This document shows positions 14,959 through 24,436 of a stretch of DNA of 64,000 nt, piece after piece. Origin of the DNA: Mumia sp. Pv4-285 (GTDB taxonomy: Bacteria > Actinomycetota > Actinomycetes > Propionibacteriales > Nocardioidaceae). The notes below the pieces were generated by a model that made no database searches, was not told where the DNA came from, and saw nothing but the letters and a program-made list of their open reading frames with translations. Where the stretch lies: positions 1,426,001-1,490,000 of the forward strand of contig NZ_CP162023.1 of assembly GCF_041320275.1 (NCBI RefSeq), read 5' to 3'. The translations under genes were made by a program, and so were the position numbers. Every line of letters begins with the position of its first letter. Position 1 is the stretch's first letter.

Positions 14959-15452
14959 CGGTCACCTTCCCGACCAACCAGGACCTCGACCCGCTGCGTC
15001 TCCGCAAGGCGTTCGGTGTCTTTCCCACCGGGGTCGTCGCGGTGGCCGCCCAGGTCGAGGGCGAGCTGGTGGGTCTTGCCGCGAGCAGCTTCGCGAGCGT
15101 CAGCCTCGATCCGCCGCTGGTCTCGATCAACCTGGCGAGCAGCTCGAAGACGTGGCCGCAGCTGCGTCGCTCGTCGCACCTGGGCCTCACCGTCCTCGCC
15201 GACCACCACGGTCCGTTGTGCCGGCAGCTGGCCGGACCGGTGGATCGACGCTTCGACGACCTGGACGTCACGGTCACCGAGGACGGTGCCGTTCTGGTCG
15301 ACGACGGGCTGGCGAAGTTCGACACGACGATCTACCGGGAGGTCGAGGCCGGGGACCACGTGCTGGTGCTGCTGGAGCTGCACGCGTTCGAGCACTCCGA
15401 CGTCCCGACGCCGCTGATCTTCCACCGGAGCGGGTTCGTCCGCCTGGCGTGA
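14955..15452 (+). CDS. Flavin reductase domain protein (HpaC/DIM6 type)
   Basis: A 165-residue flavin reductase-like protein: AFGVFPTGVVAVAAQVEG, then AASSFASVSLDPPLVSINLASSSKTW (the SxxSFxSVSxDPPL hallmark), and FHRSGFVRL at the end. These split-barrel enzymes reduce FMN or FAD with NAD(P)H for partner monooxygenases. The ATGA overlap with the preceding FMN reductase shows the two are one transcription unit. Having two flavin reductases of different folds together suggests a flavin-dependent oxidation pathway of which only this part is present. Confidence 0.9.
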   Translation: MTVTFPTNQDLDPLRLRKAFGVFPTGVVAVAAQVEGELVGLAASSFASVSLDPPLVSINLASSSKTWPQLRRSSHLGLTVLADHHGPLCRQLAGPVDRRFDDLDVTVTEDGAVLVDDGLAKFDTTIYREVEAGDHVLVLLELHAFEHSDVPTPLIFHRSGFVRLA

Positions 15453-15465
15453 GGCGCACCCGCAC

Positions 15466-15497
15466 GCGGCGGTGTCTCGGATCCGAGACACCGCCGC
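15466..15497. promoter_or_regulatory. 32-bp perfect palindrome before hutH, probable IclR operator
   Basis: Positions 15466-15497 read the same on both strands, with 16 bp each side of the AT centre at 15481/15482. The core TGTCTCGGATCCGAGACA nearly repeats the 14253-14268 palindrome. It lies between the flavin reductase stop (15452) and the hutH start (15545). It lacks a loop and a T-run, so I read it as an operator rather than a terminator, though a cruciform or attenuator role is not excluded. Confidence 0.6.
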
Positions 15498-15544
15498 CTG
15501 CGCGCCCGTAGCGAGAGCAGTCACGCACGCCGTGCAATGGAAGC

Positions 15545-17137
15545 ATGCAGACCGTCATCGTCGGCCCCGGGCCGATCGCGCCCGAGGAGGTCGTCGCCGT
15601 CGCCCGCGACGGGGCCCGCGTCTCCCTGTCCGAGGACGCCCGTACCGCGATCAAGACCGCCCGCACGCACGTCGAGGCGCTGGCGGCCTCGGAAGAGCCG
15701 GTGTACGGCGTCTCGACCGGCTTCGGCGCGCTCGCGACCCGGCACATCCCTGCCGACCAGCGCACCCAGCTCCAGCGCAGCCTGATCCGGTCCCACGCAG
15801 CCGGCACCGGGCCCCGGGTCGAGGACGAGGTGGTCCGCGCACTCATGCTGCTGCGGCTGTCGACGATGGCGAGCGGCCACAGCGGGGTGCGGCTCGAGAC
15901 CGCTGAGGCGTACGCCGACCTCCTCGATGCCGGCCTGACCCCTGTGGTCCGCGAGTACGGCAGCCTCGGCTGCTCCGGCGACCTCGCGCCCCTGTCCCAC
16001 TGCGCGCTGGCCGTCATGGGGGAGGGGGAGGTGACCGATGCCGGCGTCGTACGCCCTGCGGCCGACGCACTCCGCGACCACGGGCTCTCTCCCGTCGTCC
16101 TTGCGGAGAAGGAGGGGCTCGCCCTCATCAACGGCACCGACGGGATGCTCGGCATGCTCGTGCTGGCGCTGCACGACCTGCGCGCGCTCCTCGACACCGC
16201 CGACCTCGCCGCCGCCCTGAGCGTCGAGGGCCAGCTCGGGACCGACCAGGTGTTCTCCGAGGAGCTGATGGCGCTGCGTCCGCACCCGGGCCAGGCGACG
16301 TCGGCCGCGCACCTGCGGGCGCTGCTCGCCGGCTCGGAGATCGTGGCGAGCCACCGGTACGGCGACGGGGTCGTCCAGGACGCGTACTCGCTGCGCTGCA
16401 CCCCCCAGGTCCACGGTGCCGCCCGCGACACGCTGGACCACGCGGCGACGGTCGCCGAGCGCGAGCTCGCCTCGGCGATCGACAACCCGTCGGTCCTCGC
16501 GGACGGCCGGGTCTCGTCGCACGGCAACTTCCACGGCGCACCTCTGGCGTACGTCCTGGACTTCCTGGCGATCGCGGTCGCGGACGTCGCCGGCATCAGC
16601 GAGCGGCGTACGGACCGGTTCCTCGACGTGTCGCGCAACCGGGGCCTGCCGCCGTTCCTCGCCCACGACCCGGGCGTGGACTCGGGCGCGATGATCGCGC
16701 AGTACACCCAGGCCGCTCTGGTCGCCGAGCTCAAGCGCCTCGCGGTCCCGGCCAGCGTCGACTCCATCCCGTCGAGCGCGATGCAGGAGGACCACGTGTC
16801 GCTCGGCTGGTCCGCCGCCCGCAAGCTCCGCCGCGCGCTCGACGCACTGAGCCGGGTGCTGGCGATCGAGGTGATGGTGGCGGCCCGCGGGATCGACCTC
16901 CGCGCGCCGCTCGCACCGGCACCGATGACCGGGGCGGCGATCCGTACGCTCCGCGAGCACGTCCCCGGCCCCGGCCCGGACCGCTTCCTCGCCCCCGAGA
17001 TCGACGCCGCCGTCGACCTCGTCCAGACCGGCACGCTCCGTCCGCGATTTGTGCGGAACATCAAGGAATCCGGCAGGGAGAACCTTGATGAACTGCACGA
17101 ATCGGGGACGGGACCGACACAGGAGGCACCCCGATGA
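15545..17137 (+). CDS. hutH: Histidine ammonia-lyase
   Basis: A 530-residue histidase that deaminates L-histidine to urocanate in the cytoplasm, the first step of histidine degradation. The autocatalytic MIO cofactor tripeptide is C143-S144-G145 ([14 protein letters not shown]) instead of the commoner Ala-Ser-Gly; Cys-Ser-Gly is known in actinobacterial histidases. Tyr54 ([10 protein letters not shown]) and NxxxQMD-region equivalents ([19 protein letters not shown]) are present. Full length. It is the first gene of a five-gene run whose coding sequences overlap by 4 bp each. A 32-bp palindrome lies about 48 bp upstream of its start, suggesting control by the IclR regulator. Confidence 0.95.
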   Translation: MQTVIVGPGPIAPEEVVAVARDGARVSLSEDARTAIKTARTHVEALAASEEPVYGVSTGFGALATRHIPADQRTQLQRSLIRSHAAGTGPRVEDEVVRALMLLRLSTMASGHSGVRLETAEAYADLLDAGLTPVVREYGSLGCSGDLAPLSHCALAVMGEGEVTDAGVVRPAADALRDHGLSPVVLAEKEGLALINGTDGMLGMLVLALHDLRALLDTADLAAALSVEGQLGTDQVFSEELMALRPHPGQATSAAHLRALLAGSEIVASHRYGDGVVQDAYSLRCTPQVHGAARDTLDHAATVAERELASAIDNPSVLADGRVSSHGNFHGAPLAYVLDFLAIAVADVAGISERRTDRFLDVSRNRGLPPFLAHDPGVDSGAMIAQYTQAALVAELKRLAVPASVDSIPSSAMQEDHVSLGWSAARKLRRALDALSRVLAIEVMVAARGIDLRAPLAPAPMTGAAIRTLREHVPGPGPDRFLAPEIDAAVDLVQTGTLRPRFVRNIKESGRENLDELHESGTGPTQEAPR

Positions 17138-18804
17138 GCCACCCACCCGTCCGCGCACCCCGAGGCACCCGGCTCACTGCCCGCTCGTGGCAGACCGAGG
17201 CGCCGATGCGGATGCTCATGAACAACCTCGATCCCGACGTTGCCGAGCGCCCTGAGGATCTCGTCGTCTACGGCGGGACCGGCCGCGCCGCGCGCAGCTG
17301 GGAGGCGTACGACGCCATCGTCCGTACGCTCACCACGCTCGGCGACGACGAGACGCTGCTCGTTCAGTCCGGCAAGCCCGTCGGCGTGTTCCGTACGCAC
17401 GCCTGGGCGCCCCGCGTCCTCATCGCCAACTCGAACCTCGTCGGCGACTGGGCGACCTGGCCCGAGTTCCGGCGTCTCGAGGCCGAAGGGCTCACGATGT
17501 ACGGCCAGATGACGGCAGGCTCCTGGATCTACATCGGGACCCAGGGAATCCTCCAGGGCACGTACGAGACGTTCGGTGCGGTCGCGCGGAAGCTCCACGA
17601 CGCCGGACGCCTCGACGAGCCGACCCTCGCCGGGACGCTCACCCTCACGGCGGGCTGCGGCGGCATGGGTGGCGCGCAGCCGCTGGCCGTCACGATGAAC
17701 GAGGGCGTGGTCCTCATCGTCGACGTCGATGAGACCCGCCTCGCGCGACGCGTCGAGCACGGCTACCTCGACGAGCACACCCGCGACCTCGACGACGCCG
17801 TCGAGCGTGTCCTCGCGGCCAAGAAGGACCGCCGCCCGCTCTCGGTCGGGGTCGTCGGCAACGCCGCCGAAGTGTTCCCCGAGCTGCTCGCGCGCGGCGT
17901 CGAGATCGACGTCGTCACCGACCAGACGAGCGCGCACGACCCGTTGAGCTACCTCCCCGAGGGCATCGCCGTCGCGGAGTGGAAGGTGGAGGCCGAGCGC
18001 GACCCTGAGGGTTTCACCGACCGCGCCCGCGTGTCGATGGCCAGGCACGTCGAGGCGATGGTCGGGTTCGCCGACGCCGGCGCGGAGGTGTTCGACTACG
18101 GCAACTCGATCCGTGAGGAAGCACGGCTCGGCGGGTACGACCGCGCGTTCGCGTTCCCGGGGTTCGTCCCGGCCTACATCCGCCCGCTGTTCTGCGAGGG
18201 CAAGGGCCCGTTCCGCTGGGCGGCGCTGTCGGGCGACCCCGCGGACATCGCCGCGACCGACCGCGCGATCCTCGAGCTCTTCCCCGAGGACGAGCACCTG
18301 CGGCGCTGGATCACGCAGGCGGGGGAGAAGGTGCACTTCGAAGGGCTGCCCGCGCGCATCTGCTGGCTCGGGTACGGCGAGCGGCACCGCGCCGGGCTGC
18401 GCTTCAACGAGATGGTCGCGTCGGGCGAGCTCAGCGCGCCGGTCGTGATCGGACGCGACCACCTCGACTCCGGCTCGGTCGCCTCCCCGTACCGCGAGAC
18501 CGAGTCCATGGCCGACGGCTCCGACGCCATCGCCGACTGGCCGCTGCTCAACGCGCTGCTCAACACGGCCTCCGGAGCCACCTGGGTGTCGCTGCACCAC
18601 GGCGGTGGCGTCGGCATCGGCCGGTCGATCCACGCCGGCCAGGTGATCGTCGCCGACGGGTCGGCCCTGGCTGCGGAGAAGATCGAGCGGGTCCTCACGA
18701 ACGATCCCGGGACGGGCGTGATGCGGCACGTGGACGCGGGGTACGACCGGGCGCGCGAGGTCGCGCACGACCGCGGCGTACGGATCCCGATGGACGTGGC
18801 ATGA
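17134..18804 (+). CDS. hutU: Urocanate hydratase (urocanase)
   Basis: A 556-residue urocanase converting urocanate to imidazolonepropionate with tightly bound NAD+. The active-site Cys410 lies in [16 protein letters not shown], and the Gly-rich NAD region [18 protein letters not shown] is intact. The C-terminal [20 protein letters not shown] block is also typical. Length equals the family norm. It overlaps hutH by 4 bp (ATGA) and the M20 gene by 4 bp. Confidence 0.95.
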   Translation: MSHPPVRAPRGTRLTARSWQTEAPMRMLMNNLDPDVAERPEDLVVYGGTGRAARSWEAYDAIVRTLTTLGDDETLLVQSGKPVGVFRTHAWAPRVLIANSNLVGDWATWPEFRRLEAEGLTMYGQMTAGSWIYIGTQGILQGTYETFGAVARKLHDAGRLDEPTLAGTLTLTAGCGGMGGAQPLAVTMNEGVVLIVDVDETRLARRVEHGYLDEHTRDLDDAVERVLAAKKDRRPLSVGVVGNAAEVFPELLARGVEIDVVTDQTSAHDPLSYLPEGIAVAEWKVEAERDPEGFTDRARVSMARHVEAMVGFADAGAEVFDYGNSIREEARLGGYDRAFAFPGFVPAYIRPLFCEGKGPFRWAALSGDPADIAATDRAILELFPEDEHLRRWITQAGEKVHFEGLPARICWLGYGERHRAGLRFNEMVASGELSAPVVIGRDHLDSGSVASPYRETESMADGSDAIADWPLLNALLNTASGATWVSLHHGGGVGIGRSIHAGQVIVADGSALAAEKIERVLTNDPGTGVMRHVDAGYDRAREVAHDRGVRIPMDVA

Positions 18805-20096
18805 ACCTGCTCGCCCCGATCGAGCGCATCGGACGCGACCTGCGGACCGGTGGCTACCGCCGGTTCGCGTGGAACGACGCCGACATGGAGCTGCGGGAGT
18901 GGTTCGCCGGTGAGGCGGCCGCACGGGGGATGGCGTACGAGGAGGACGGCAACGGGAACCAGGTGGCGTGGTGGGGTCTCGATCGCTCCGCGCCTCGACC
19001 AGCGGGGGTGAGCGCGCCTCGACCAGCGGGGCGGGACGCGCCTCGACCGGCGGGGGTGACCGCGCCTCGACCGGCGGGGGTGAGCGCGCCTCGACCGGCG
19101 GGGCGGGACGCGCTCCTGCTCGGCTCCCACCTCGACTCCGTCCCGGACGGAGGTGCGTACGACGGTCCGCTCGGTGTCGTGTCCGCGTTCGCGGCGATCG
19201 ACGCGCTCCGCGAGGACGGCTTCGCGCCGTCGCGCCCGATCGCGGTGGCGTGCTTCGCCGACGAGGAGGGCGCGCGGTTCGGTGTCGCGTGCGCCGGGTC
19301 GCGTCTGGCCTCCGGCACGCTCGCGCCCGAGCGCGCCCTCTCCCTCACCGACCGCGACGGTCGCACGCTCGCGGAGGTGATGGCGGCACGCGGGCGCGAT
19401 CCGCAGGCGGTCGGACGCGCGGAGTGGCTCGGACGCATCGGGACCTTCGTGGAGCTCCACGTCGAGCAGGGGCGGTCGCTGGTGCACTCGGGCGACGCGG
19501 TGGGCGTCGCGACGTCGATCTGGCCGCACGGCCGCTGGCGGCTCGACTTCACCGGTCGCGCCGACCACGCCGGGACGACGCCGATGGAGGACCGGCGCGA
19601 CCCCATGCCTGCGTACGCCGCCACGGTCGTCGCGGCGACCTCTCGCGCCGCGAGCGCGGGGGCACGCGCGACGTTCGGGCGGATCGCCGTCGAGCCCGGT
19701 GGTGCGAACGCGATCCCCTCGCGGGTCCAGGGCTGGCTCGACGCCCGCGCCGGTGACGACCTCGCCCTGGCCCGGCTGCTGGACGCCGTGCTGGACGACG
19801 CGCGGCACGCTGCGGCGGCTGCGGGCGTGCGGCTGGAAGTGGCGGTGGAGTCGTCGAGCCCCGCCGTCGGCTTCGACACCGCGCTGCGCGAGCGCCTCGC
19901 GGGGCTGCTGGAAGCGCCGCTCATCCCGACCGGTGCGGGCCACGATGCGGGCGTCCTCAGCGCGTCGGTGCCGACGGCGATGCTGTTCGTCCGCAACCCG
20001 ACGGGCGTCTCGCACTCGCCCGAGGAGCATGCCGACGACGCCGACTGTGCATCAGGCGTCGACGCCCTGGCCGCGGTCGTGCGGGAGCTGGCGTGA
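18801..20096 (+). CDS. M20-family amidohydrolase (allantoate amidohydrolase-like) within hut operon, with in-frame repeat insertion
   Basis: A 431-residue M20 metallopeptidase of the allantoate/N-carbamoyl-amino-acid amidohydrolase type. Metal-site motifs are intact: [26 protein letters not shown], and late HDAGVL and SHSPEEH; the dimer-domain motif [17 protein letters not shown] is present. It lies between hutU and hutF, where N-formylglutamate deformylase (HutG) would be expected, and no hutG is present. It may hydrolyse N-formylglutamate to glutamate and formate (inference). Between residues 63 and 103, just before the first metal His, lie five copies of APRPAG plus two residues, encoded by a 24-bp tandem repeat; family members normally have a short loop here. 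Both ends overlap neighbours by 4 bp. Confidence 0.85.
   Translation: MNLLAPIERIGRDLRTGGYRRFAWNDADMELREWFAGEAAARGMAYEEDGNGNQVAWWGLDRSAPRPAGVSAPRPAGRDAPRPAGVTAPRPAGVSAPRPAGRDALLLGSHLDSVPDGGAYDGPLGVVSAFAAIDALREDGFAPSRPIAVACFADEEGARFGVACAGSRLASGTLAPERALSLTDRDGRTLAEVMAARGRDPQAVGRAEWLGRIGTFVELHVEQGRSLVHSGDAVGVATSIWPHGRWRLDFTGRADHAGTTPMEDRRDPMPAYAATVVAATSRAASAGARATFGRIAVEPGGANAIPSRVQGWLDARAGDDLALARLLDAVLDDARHAAAAAGVRLEVAVESSSPAVGFDTALRERLAGLLEAPLIPTGAGHDAGVLSASVPTAMLFVRNPTGVSHSPEEHADDADCASGVDALAAVVRELA
18990..19109 (+). repeat. Five 24-bp tandem repeats inside the M20 amidohydrolase gene
   Basis: Five units of 24 bp (starts at 18990, 19014, 19038, 19062, 19086) of the form GCGCCTCGACCRGCGGGG followed by GTGAGC, CGGGAC or GTGACC. 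The array encodes [12 protein letters not shown] repeats in frame. The preceding GGGGTCTCGATC (18973-18984) and the first CCTCGACCAGCGGG (18993-19006) also occur, inverted, in the intergenic element at 56702-56744. The array therefore looks like a REP-type element that entered a coding sequence and then expanded. Confidence 0.9.
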
Positions 20097-21232
20097 CGAG
20101 CCACCCCGGCCTCGCGAACTGTCACAGCCACGCGTTCCACCGTGCCCTGCGTGGTCGGGACGTCGGGGGTGGCACGTTCTGGGCCTGGCGCGATCGCATG
20201 TACGCCGTCGCAGCCGTCCTCGATCCTGATCTCCTGCACGACCTGGCCGTGGCGACGTACGCCGAGATGCGCCTCGCCGGCATCGGCGTGGTCGGTGAGT
20301 TCCACTACCTGCACCACGGGCCGGACGGCACTGCGTACGACGACCCGAACGCGACCGGCGAGGCGCTGATCGCCGCCGCCCGGGAGGTCGGGCTGCGGAT
20401 CTGCCTGCTGGACACGTGCTACCTCGCGGCTGGGTTCGGTGTGCCCGTCGACGGCGTCCAGCGCCGCTTCTCCGACGGCGACGCCGACGCCTGGGCGGCA
20501 CGCGTGCACGACCTCGCCGCGCGCCATGCCGGTGCCGACGACGTCGTGGTCGGGGCCGCGATCCACTCCGTCCGCGCCGTGCCGCCCGGCCAGCTCGCCA
20601 CGGTCGCCCACGCGCTGCCCGACGCGCCGCTCCACGTGCACGTGTCCGAGCAGCCACAGGAGAACGCGGACTGCCTCGCGGCCACCGGCCACACCCCCGT
20701 CGCGCTGCTCGCCGACGCCGGCGCGTGGACGTCACGCACCACCGCCGTCCACGCGACGCATCTCTCCGACGCCGACATCACGACGCTCGGCGACGCGACG
20801 GCGTACGCGTGCTTCTGCCCGACCACTGAGGCCGAGCTCGCCGACGGCGTCGGGCCCTCGGCGCGGTTGCGCGATGCGGGCGCACGGCTCACGCTCGGGT
20901 CGGACAGCAACACGGTGATCGACCTGTTCGCCGAGGCGAGGGCGGTGGAGATGCACGAGCGGCTGGTGAGCGGGTCTCGTGGGACGTGGCGCGCGTCGGC
21001 GCTGACCGAGGCCGCGACGCGGAGCGGGTACGCATCCCTGGGGTTCGCGCCGGACCTTGCGGACGCGGATGCCGTCACGCTGCGCGACTCCGTGCGCCTC
21101 GCCGGAGCGACCGAGCCGCTCTGGGCCGCCACCGCGGCCGACGTCGAGCCTCCGAAGAACCTTCCGTACGAGGCCGCCGACGTGGCCGTCATGCTGCGCC
21201 GTGCGGTGGGCGCGATCTGGGAGCGTGTGTGA
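20093..21232 (+). CDS. hutF: Formimidoylglutamate deiminase, short N-terminus
   Basis: A 379-residue amidohydrolase-superfamily enzyme that converts N-formimidoyl-L-glutamate to N-formyl-L-glutamate and ammonia. Metal motifs are present: [12 protein letters not shown], then [26 protein letters not shown] and [15 protein letters not shown]. Compared with the Pseudomonas enzyme (about 450 residues) it begins almost directly at the HSH motif, so the N-terminal beta-sandwich part is missing. The next upstream sequence belongs to the overlapping M20 gene, so a much earlier start is not possible in this frame without deep overlap. GTG start overlaps the M20 stop by 4 bp. Confidence 0.9.
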   Translation: MTSHPGLANCHSHAFHRALRGRDVGGGTFWAWRDRMYAVAAVLDPDLLHDLAVATYAEMRLAGIGVVGEFHYLHHGPDGTAYDDPNATGEALIAAAREVGLRICLLDTCYLAAGFGVPVDGVQRRFSDGDADAWAARVHDLAARHAGADDVVVGAAIHSVRAVPPGQLATVAHALPDAPLHVHVSEQPQENADCLAATGHTPVALLADAGAWTSRTTAVHATHLSDADITTLGDATAYACFCPTTEAELADGVGPSARLRDAGARLTLGSDSNTVIDLFAEARAVEMHERLVSGSRGTWRASALTEAATRSGYASLGFAPDLADADAVTLRDSVRLAGATEPLWAATAADVEPPKNLPYEAADVAVMLRRAVGAIWERV

Positions 21233-22383
21233 GCGTGGAGGGACGGGGAAGCCTGCTCGTCACGAACATCGGCGAGCTCGTCACGTGGGACGACGAGCGG
21301 CCGGTCCGCCGCGACGCAGCGCTGGCGCTGGCAGACGGCGAGGTCACCTGGGTCGGCGACGCCGTGGGCGCGCCCGCCGCCGACGAGGTGCTCGACGTCG
21401 CGGGGGCAGCGGTCGTCCCGGGCTTCGTCGACTCCCACAGCCACCTCGTCTTCGCCGGGGACCGCGCGGCCGAGTTCGAGGCGCGGATGGGAGGCCGCCC
21501 GTACGCCGCCGGCGGCATCCGCACCACCGTCACCGCCACGCGCGCCGCCACCGACGAGGCACTCGACGCGAACGTACGCCGATTGGTCGCCGAGATGCGC
21601 CGTCAGGGGACGACGACGGTCGAGATCAAGAGCGGCTACGGCCTCTCGGTCGCGGACGAAGCACGCTCGCTCGCGATCGCGTCCCGGCACACCGCCGAGA
21701 CGACGTACCTCGGCGCGCACGTCGTCCCCGACGGCACCACCCCCGAGGCGTACGTCGCGCTGGTCACCGGCCCGATGCTCGAGGCGTGCGCTCCTCGTGC
21801 GCGGTGGATCGACGTGTTCTGCGAGACGGGGGCGTTCGACGCCGATGCCGCGCGGACGATTCTCACCGCCGGACGCGCCGCAGGCCTGGGGCTGCGCGTC
21901 CACGCCAACCAGCTGTCGTACGGGCCGGGCGTGCGGCTCGCCTGCGAGCTGGGTGCCGCAGCGGTGGACCACTGCACCTACCTCGCCGACGCCGACGTGG
22001 CCGCGCTCGCCGGCTCCGGCACCGTCGCGGGGCTCCTGCCGGGCGTCGAGTTCTCCACCCGCCACCCGTACCCCGACGCGCGCCGCCTCCTCGACGCCGG
22101 TGTCACGGTCGCACTCGCGAGCGACTGCAACCCCGGCAGCAGCTACACGTCGTCGATCCCGTTCTGCATCGCCCTCGCGGTGCGGGAGATGGGGATGACC
22201 CCGTACGAGGCGCTCCGTGCGGCGACCGTCGGTGGTGCCGCGTCGCTGCGCCGTGACGACGTCGGCCATCTGCGCATCGGCGCACGCGCCGACCTGGTGG
22301 TGCTCGATGCTCCGTCGGCCGTTCACCTCGCCTACCGGCCCGGTGTGCCGTTGGTCTCGCGCACGGTCACCTCGGCGCACTAG
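21229..22383 (+). CDS. hutI: Imidazolonepropionase
   Basis: A 384-residue amidohydrolase that opens the imidazolone ring to give N-formimidoyl-glutamate, the third step of the pathway. Metal-site motifs are [23 protein letters not shown], the central [14 protein letters not shown], and [14 protein letters not shown] and [13 protein letters not shown] towards the C-terminus. A GTG at 21229 overlaps the hutF stop by 4 bp and precedes the N-terminal strand [13 protein letters not shown]. The operon order hutH-hutU-M20-hutF-hutI gives a complete route from histidine to glutamate if the M20 enzyme handles the last step. Confidence 0.95.
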   Translation: MSVEGRGSLLVTNIGELVTWDDERPVRRDAALALADGEVTWVGDAVGAPAADEVLDVAGAAVVPGFVDSHSHLVFAGDRAAEFEARMGGRPYAAGGIRTTVTATRAATDEALDANVRRLVAEMRRQGTTTVEIKSGYGLSVADEARSLAIASRHTAETTYLGAHVVPDGTTPEAYVALVTGPMLEACAPRARWIDVFCETGAFDADAARTILTAGRAAGLGLRVHANQLSYGPGVRLACELGAAAVDHCTYLADADVAALAGSGTVAGLLPGVEFSTRHPYPDARRLLDAGVTVALASDCNPGSSYTSSIPFCIALAVREMGMTPYEALRAATVGGAASLRRDDVGHLRIGARADLVVLDAPSAVHLAYRPGVPLVSRTVTSAH

Positions 22384-22393
22384 CGTGACCGCC

Positions 22394-23104
22394 ATGGCGA
22401 AGCGGCGCAGGCGTCCCTGGCTCATCAACACGTCGCGCGTCCGCCTCCTGCGCGTCAACCGCGCCTTCGCGAAGGCGACTCCCGCCGGCGCGCTGGTCCT
22501 CGACGCGGGAGCAGGACACGGGCAGTACCGGCGCCTCTTCGCCCACGCCCGGTACGAGACGGCGGACTTCGCGCAGCTCGGCACCCGCTACACGCCGCTG
22601 GACTACGTGTGCAGCCTCACCGACATCCCGGTCGAGGACGGACGCTTCGCCCGCATCCTGTGCAACCAGGTCCTCGAGCACCTCGAGAGCCCCGCCGACG
22701 CACTCGTCGAGCTGCACCGGGTCCTCGCCCCAGGCGGCCAGATCCTGCTCTCCGCGCCGCTGTTCTACCCGGAGCACCAGCAGCCTTACGACTACTTCCG
22801 CTACACGCAGTTCGCGCTGGCGAAGCTCTTCGCCGACGCCGGGTTCGACGAGGTCAGCGTCAGCTGGCTCGAGGGCTACTTCGGCACGGTCGCCTACCAG
22901 CTGGAGCTGATGCATCGCGTGCTGCCGAGGGCGAAGGGCCACTCGCTGCGGCGGCGGTTGCTGGTCGGCCCCTTCCTCGCAGCGTCGCGGGTGACGGCGT
23001 ACGTCCTGTCGGGCCTGTTCGCCCGGCTGGAGCTGCGGTGGCAGTACACCGCGAGCGGGATGCCCAAGAACTACGTCGTCCGCGCCACGAAGGCGTTCGT
23101 CTGA
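22394..23104 (+). CDS. Class I SAM-dependent methyltransferase
   Basis: A 236-residue methyltransferase of the methyltransf-11 type: LVLDAGAGHGQYRRLFA (SAM motif I), CSLTDIPVEDGRFARILCNQVLEHL (motifs II and III) and LAPGGQILLSAPLFYPEHQQPYDYFRYT. The EHQQPYDYFRYT segment is typical of methyltransferases near polysaccharide or lipid genes, but here no such genes are adjacent. The N-terminus is strongly basic (AKRRRRPWL) and the C-terminal 40 residues have a short hydrophobic stretch. It begins 10 bp after hutI and may be read through from it, although a leaderless-type promoter (CACTAGCGTGACC) precedes its ATG. Confidence 0.85.
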   Translation: MAKRRRRPWLINTSRVRLLRVNRAFAKATPAGALVLDAGAGHGQYRRLFAHARYETADFAQLGTRYTPLDYVCSLTDIPVEDGRFARILCNQVLEHLESPADALVELHRVLAPGGQILLSAPLFYPEHQQPYDYFRYTQFALAKLFADAGFDEVSVSWLEGYFGTVAYQLELMHRVLPRAKGHSLRRRLLVGPFLAASRVTAYVLSGLFARLELRWQYTASGMPKNYVVRATKAFV

Positions 23105-23119
23105 GCTGGCGACGGCACG

Positions 23120-23554
23120 TCACGCGTGCAGGCGCGCGCCCTTGACGGTCTTGTCGACGGCGTTGCGCGGTCCGTGGACGGCGATCCCGACGAGGTCGAG
23201 CTCGCCGGTCGCCACGGCCCGGACGGCGGCGCGGTTGGCCTCGTCGTGCCCGGTGGCGAACAGGTCGCGGGTGTAGATCGACATCGGCATCCCGCGGCGC
23301 AGCGCGGCGGCGTGGGCGGAGCGCAGGACGGCCGCGTCCGCGGTGAACACGAGCATCGGCTGCCGCATCATCGGCAGGTACCGCTGCCCGTCCCCGTCCT
23401 CGTACGGCTCGCCGACGAGGCCCTCCTGCCGGGTCGCGATGCCGCTGACGAGGAAGGCCGTCACGTTGAGCTCCTGCCAGGGGAGGAGGTCGTCGCGCAG
23501 GACGATCGCGATCTTGGTGTCGAAGCGGACGGAGGGTTCCAGCACGGTGGTCAT
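23120..23554 (-). CDS. DUF2000 family protein
   Basis: A 144-residue protein with the DUF2000 pattern: KIAIVLRDDLLPWQELNVTAFLVSGIA, then YLPMMRQPMLVFTAD and MPMSIYTRDLFATGHDEANRAAV. The family is small, soluble and of unknown function, with a fold related to peptidyl-tRNA hydrolase 2. It is divergent from an AraC-family gene across 48 bp, so the AraC protein probably controls it, as commonly seen for DUF2000 genes. Confidence 0.85.
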   Translation of the reverse strand: MTTVLEPSVRFDTKIAIVLRDDLLPWQELNVTAFLVSGIATRQEGLVGEPYEDGDGQRYLPMMRQPMLVFTADAAVLRSAHAAALRRGMPMSIYTRDLFATGHDEANRAAVRAVATGELDLVGIAVHGPRNAVDKTVKGARLHA

Positions 23555-23602
23555 GGCTCCATCCTCGATCGGCGGTGCCGCCCGGTCTTGTACGTTCTTT
23601 GC

Positions 23603-24382
23603 ATGGCCGACCGGGTCCGTGCATGGCGTCCGGACGTGCCGCACCTGCGCGAGGTGCTGCACGCCGAGTTCACCGAGCACGCCTATCCGAGCCACACCCA
23701 CGGCGACTGGGCGGTCCTGCTGATCGACGCGGGCGCGGTGGCGTACGACCTCGACCGGCACCCGCACACCGCGGAGCCGACGACCGTGACACTCCTGCCG
23801 CCTCACGTGCCGCACGACGGCCGCACGGCGCGAGAGGGGCGTGCGTTCCGCAAGCGGGTCCTCTACCTCGACGAGTCCTGGCTGCCGCACGACGCCATCG
23901 GGCACAGCGTCGACCGGCCGACGGTCGTACGCCCTGGGCTCGCCGAGGGGGTGCGGCACGTCCACCGCGCCCTCGGCGACGGAGACAGCTTCGAGGCCGA
24001 GTCCGAGCTCGTACGGGTCCACGACGGCCTGCGGGAGCACCTCCACGGGACGCCCCCGTCGACGGCGGCCGACGCTCCGCTGGCCCGTCGGCTGCGCGAC
24101 CTCCTCGACGCCTCGGTCGCCGAGGGCGTGAGCCTGGAGCAGGCATCCCTCCTCCTTGGCGCTCACCCCAGCCACCTCGTCCGCTCGTTCTCCCGGGCCT
24201 ACGGGATGGCGCCGCACCGCTACCTCACGAGCCGCCGCGTCGACCTCGCCCGCCGCATGATCCTCGACGGCCACACGGTCGCTGACGCCGCGGTCGCCGC
24301 AGGGTTCCACGACCAGGCGCACCTGACCCGCCACTTCCGCCGGATCCTCGGCGCGACGCCGGGCTCGTTCCACCGCGCCTAA
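23603..24382 (+). CDS. AraC-family transcriptional regulator
   Basis: A 259-residue AraC regulator: N-terminal cupin-like sensor (FTEHAYPSHTHGDWAVLLIDAG, PPHVPHDGRTA) and a C-terminal double helix-turn-helix (LEQASLLLGAHPSHLVRSFSRAYGMAPHRYLTSRRVDLARRMI by position 182-224; second helix HTVADAAVAAGFHDQAHLTRHF). The ATG at 23603 begins the sensor domain. It is divergent from the DUF2000 gene, the likely target. Its stop codon overlaps the first of two CCTAAGG direct repeats that run into the promoter of the next small gene. Confidence 0.9.
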   Translation: MADRVRAWRPDVPHLREVLHAEFTEHAYPSHTHGDWAVLLIDAGAVAYDLDRHPHTAEPTTVTLLPPHVPHDGRTAREGRAFRKRVLYLDESWLPHDAIGHSVDRPTVVRPGLAEGVRHVHRALGDGDSFEAESELVRVHDGLREHLHGTPPSTAADAPLARRLRDLLDASVAEGVSLEQASLLLGAHPSHLVRSFSRAYGMAPHRYLTSRRVDLARRMILDGHTVADAAVAAGFHDQAHLTRHFRRILGATPGSFHRA

Positions 24383-24398
24383 GGCGCACGCCGGTGAC

Positions 24399-24427
24399 CT
24401 AAGGCCCCTGGGTGCCAGATCTAGGGT
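24399..24427 (+). promoter_or_regulatory. Shared-type promoter for small gene copy 1
   Basis: CTAAGG (24399-24404), a 17-bp spacer, TAGGGT (24422-24427) and 9 nt to the ATG at 24437. The same arrangement (CTGAGG, 17 bp, TAGGGA, 9 nt, ATG) precedes the paralogous gene at 29439. A further CCTAAGGC copy lies 20 bp upstream at 24378-24385. The 9-nt distance implies a leaderless transcript. The sigma factor or activator is unknown. Confidence 0.5.
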
Positions 24428-24436
24428 GCCCGCCTG

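Noticed and set aside
15466-15497. 32-bp palindrome before hutH as a rho-independent terminator
   Set aside because: No loop and no T-run, and the core recurs before the IclR gene, so an operator reading is favoured, though termination is not excluded.
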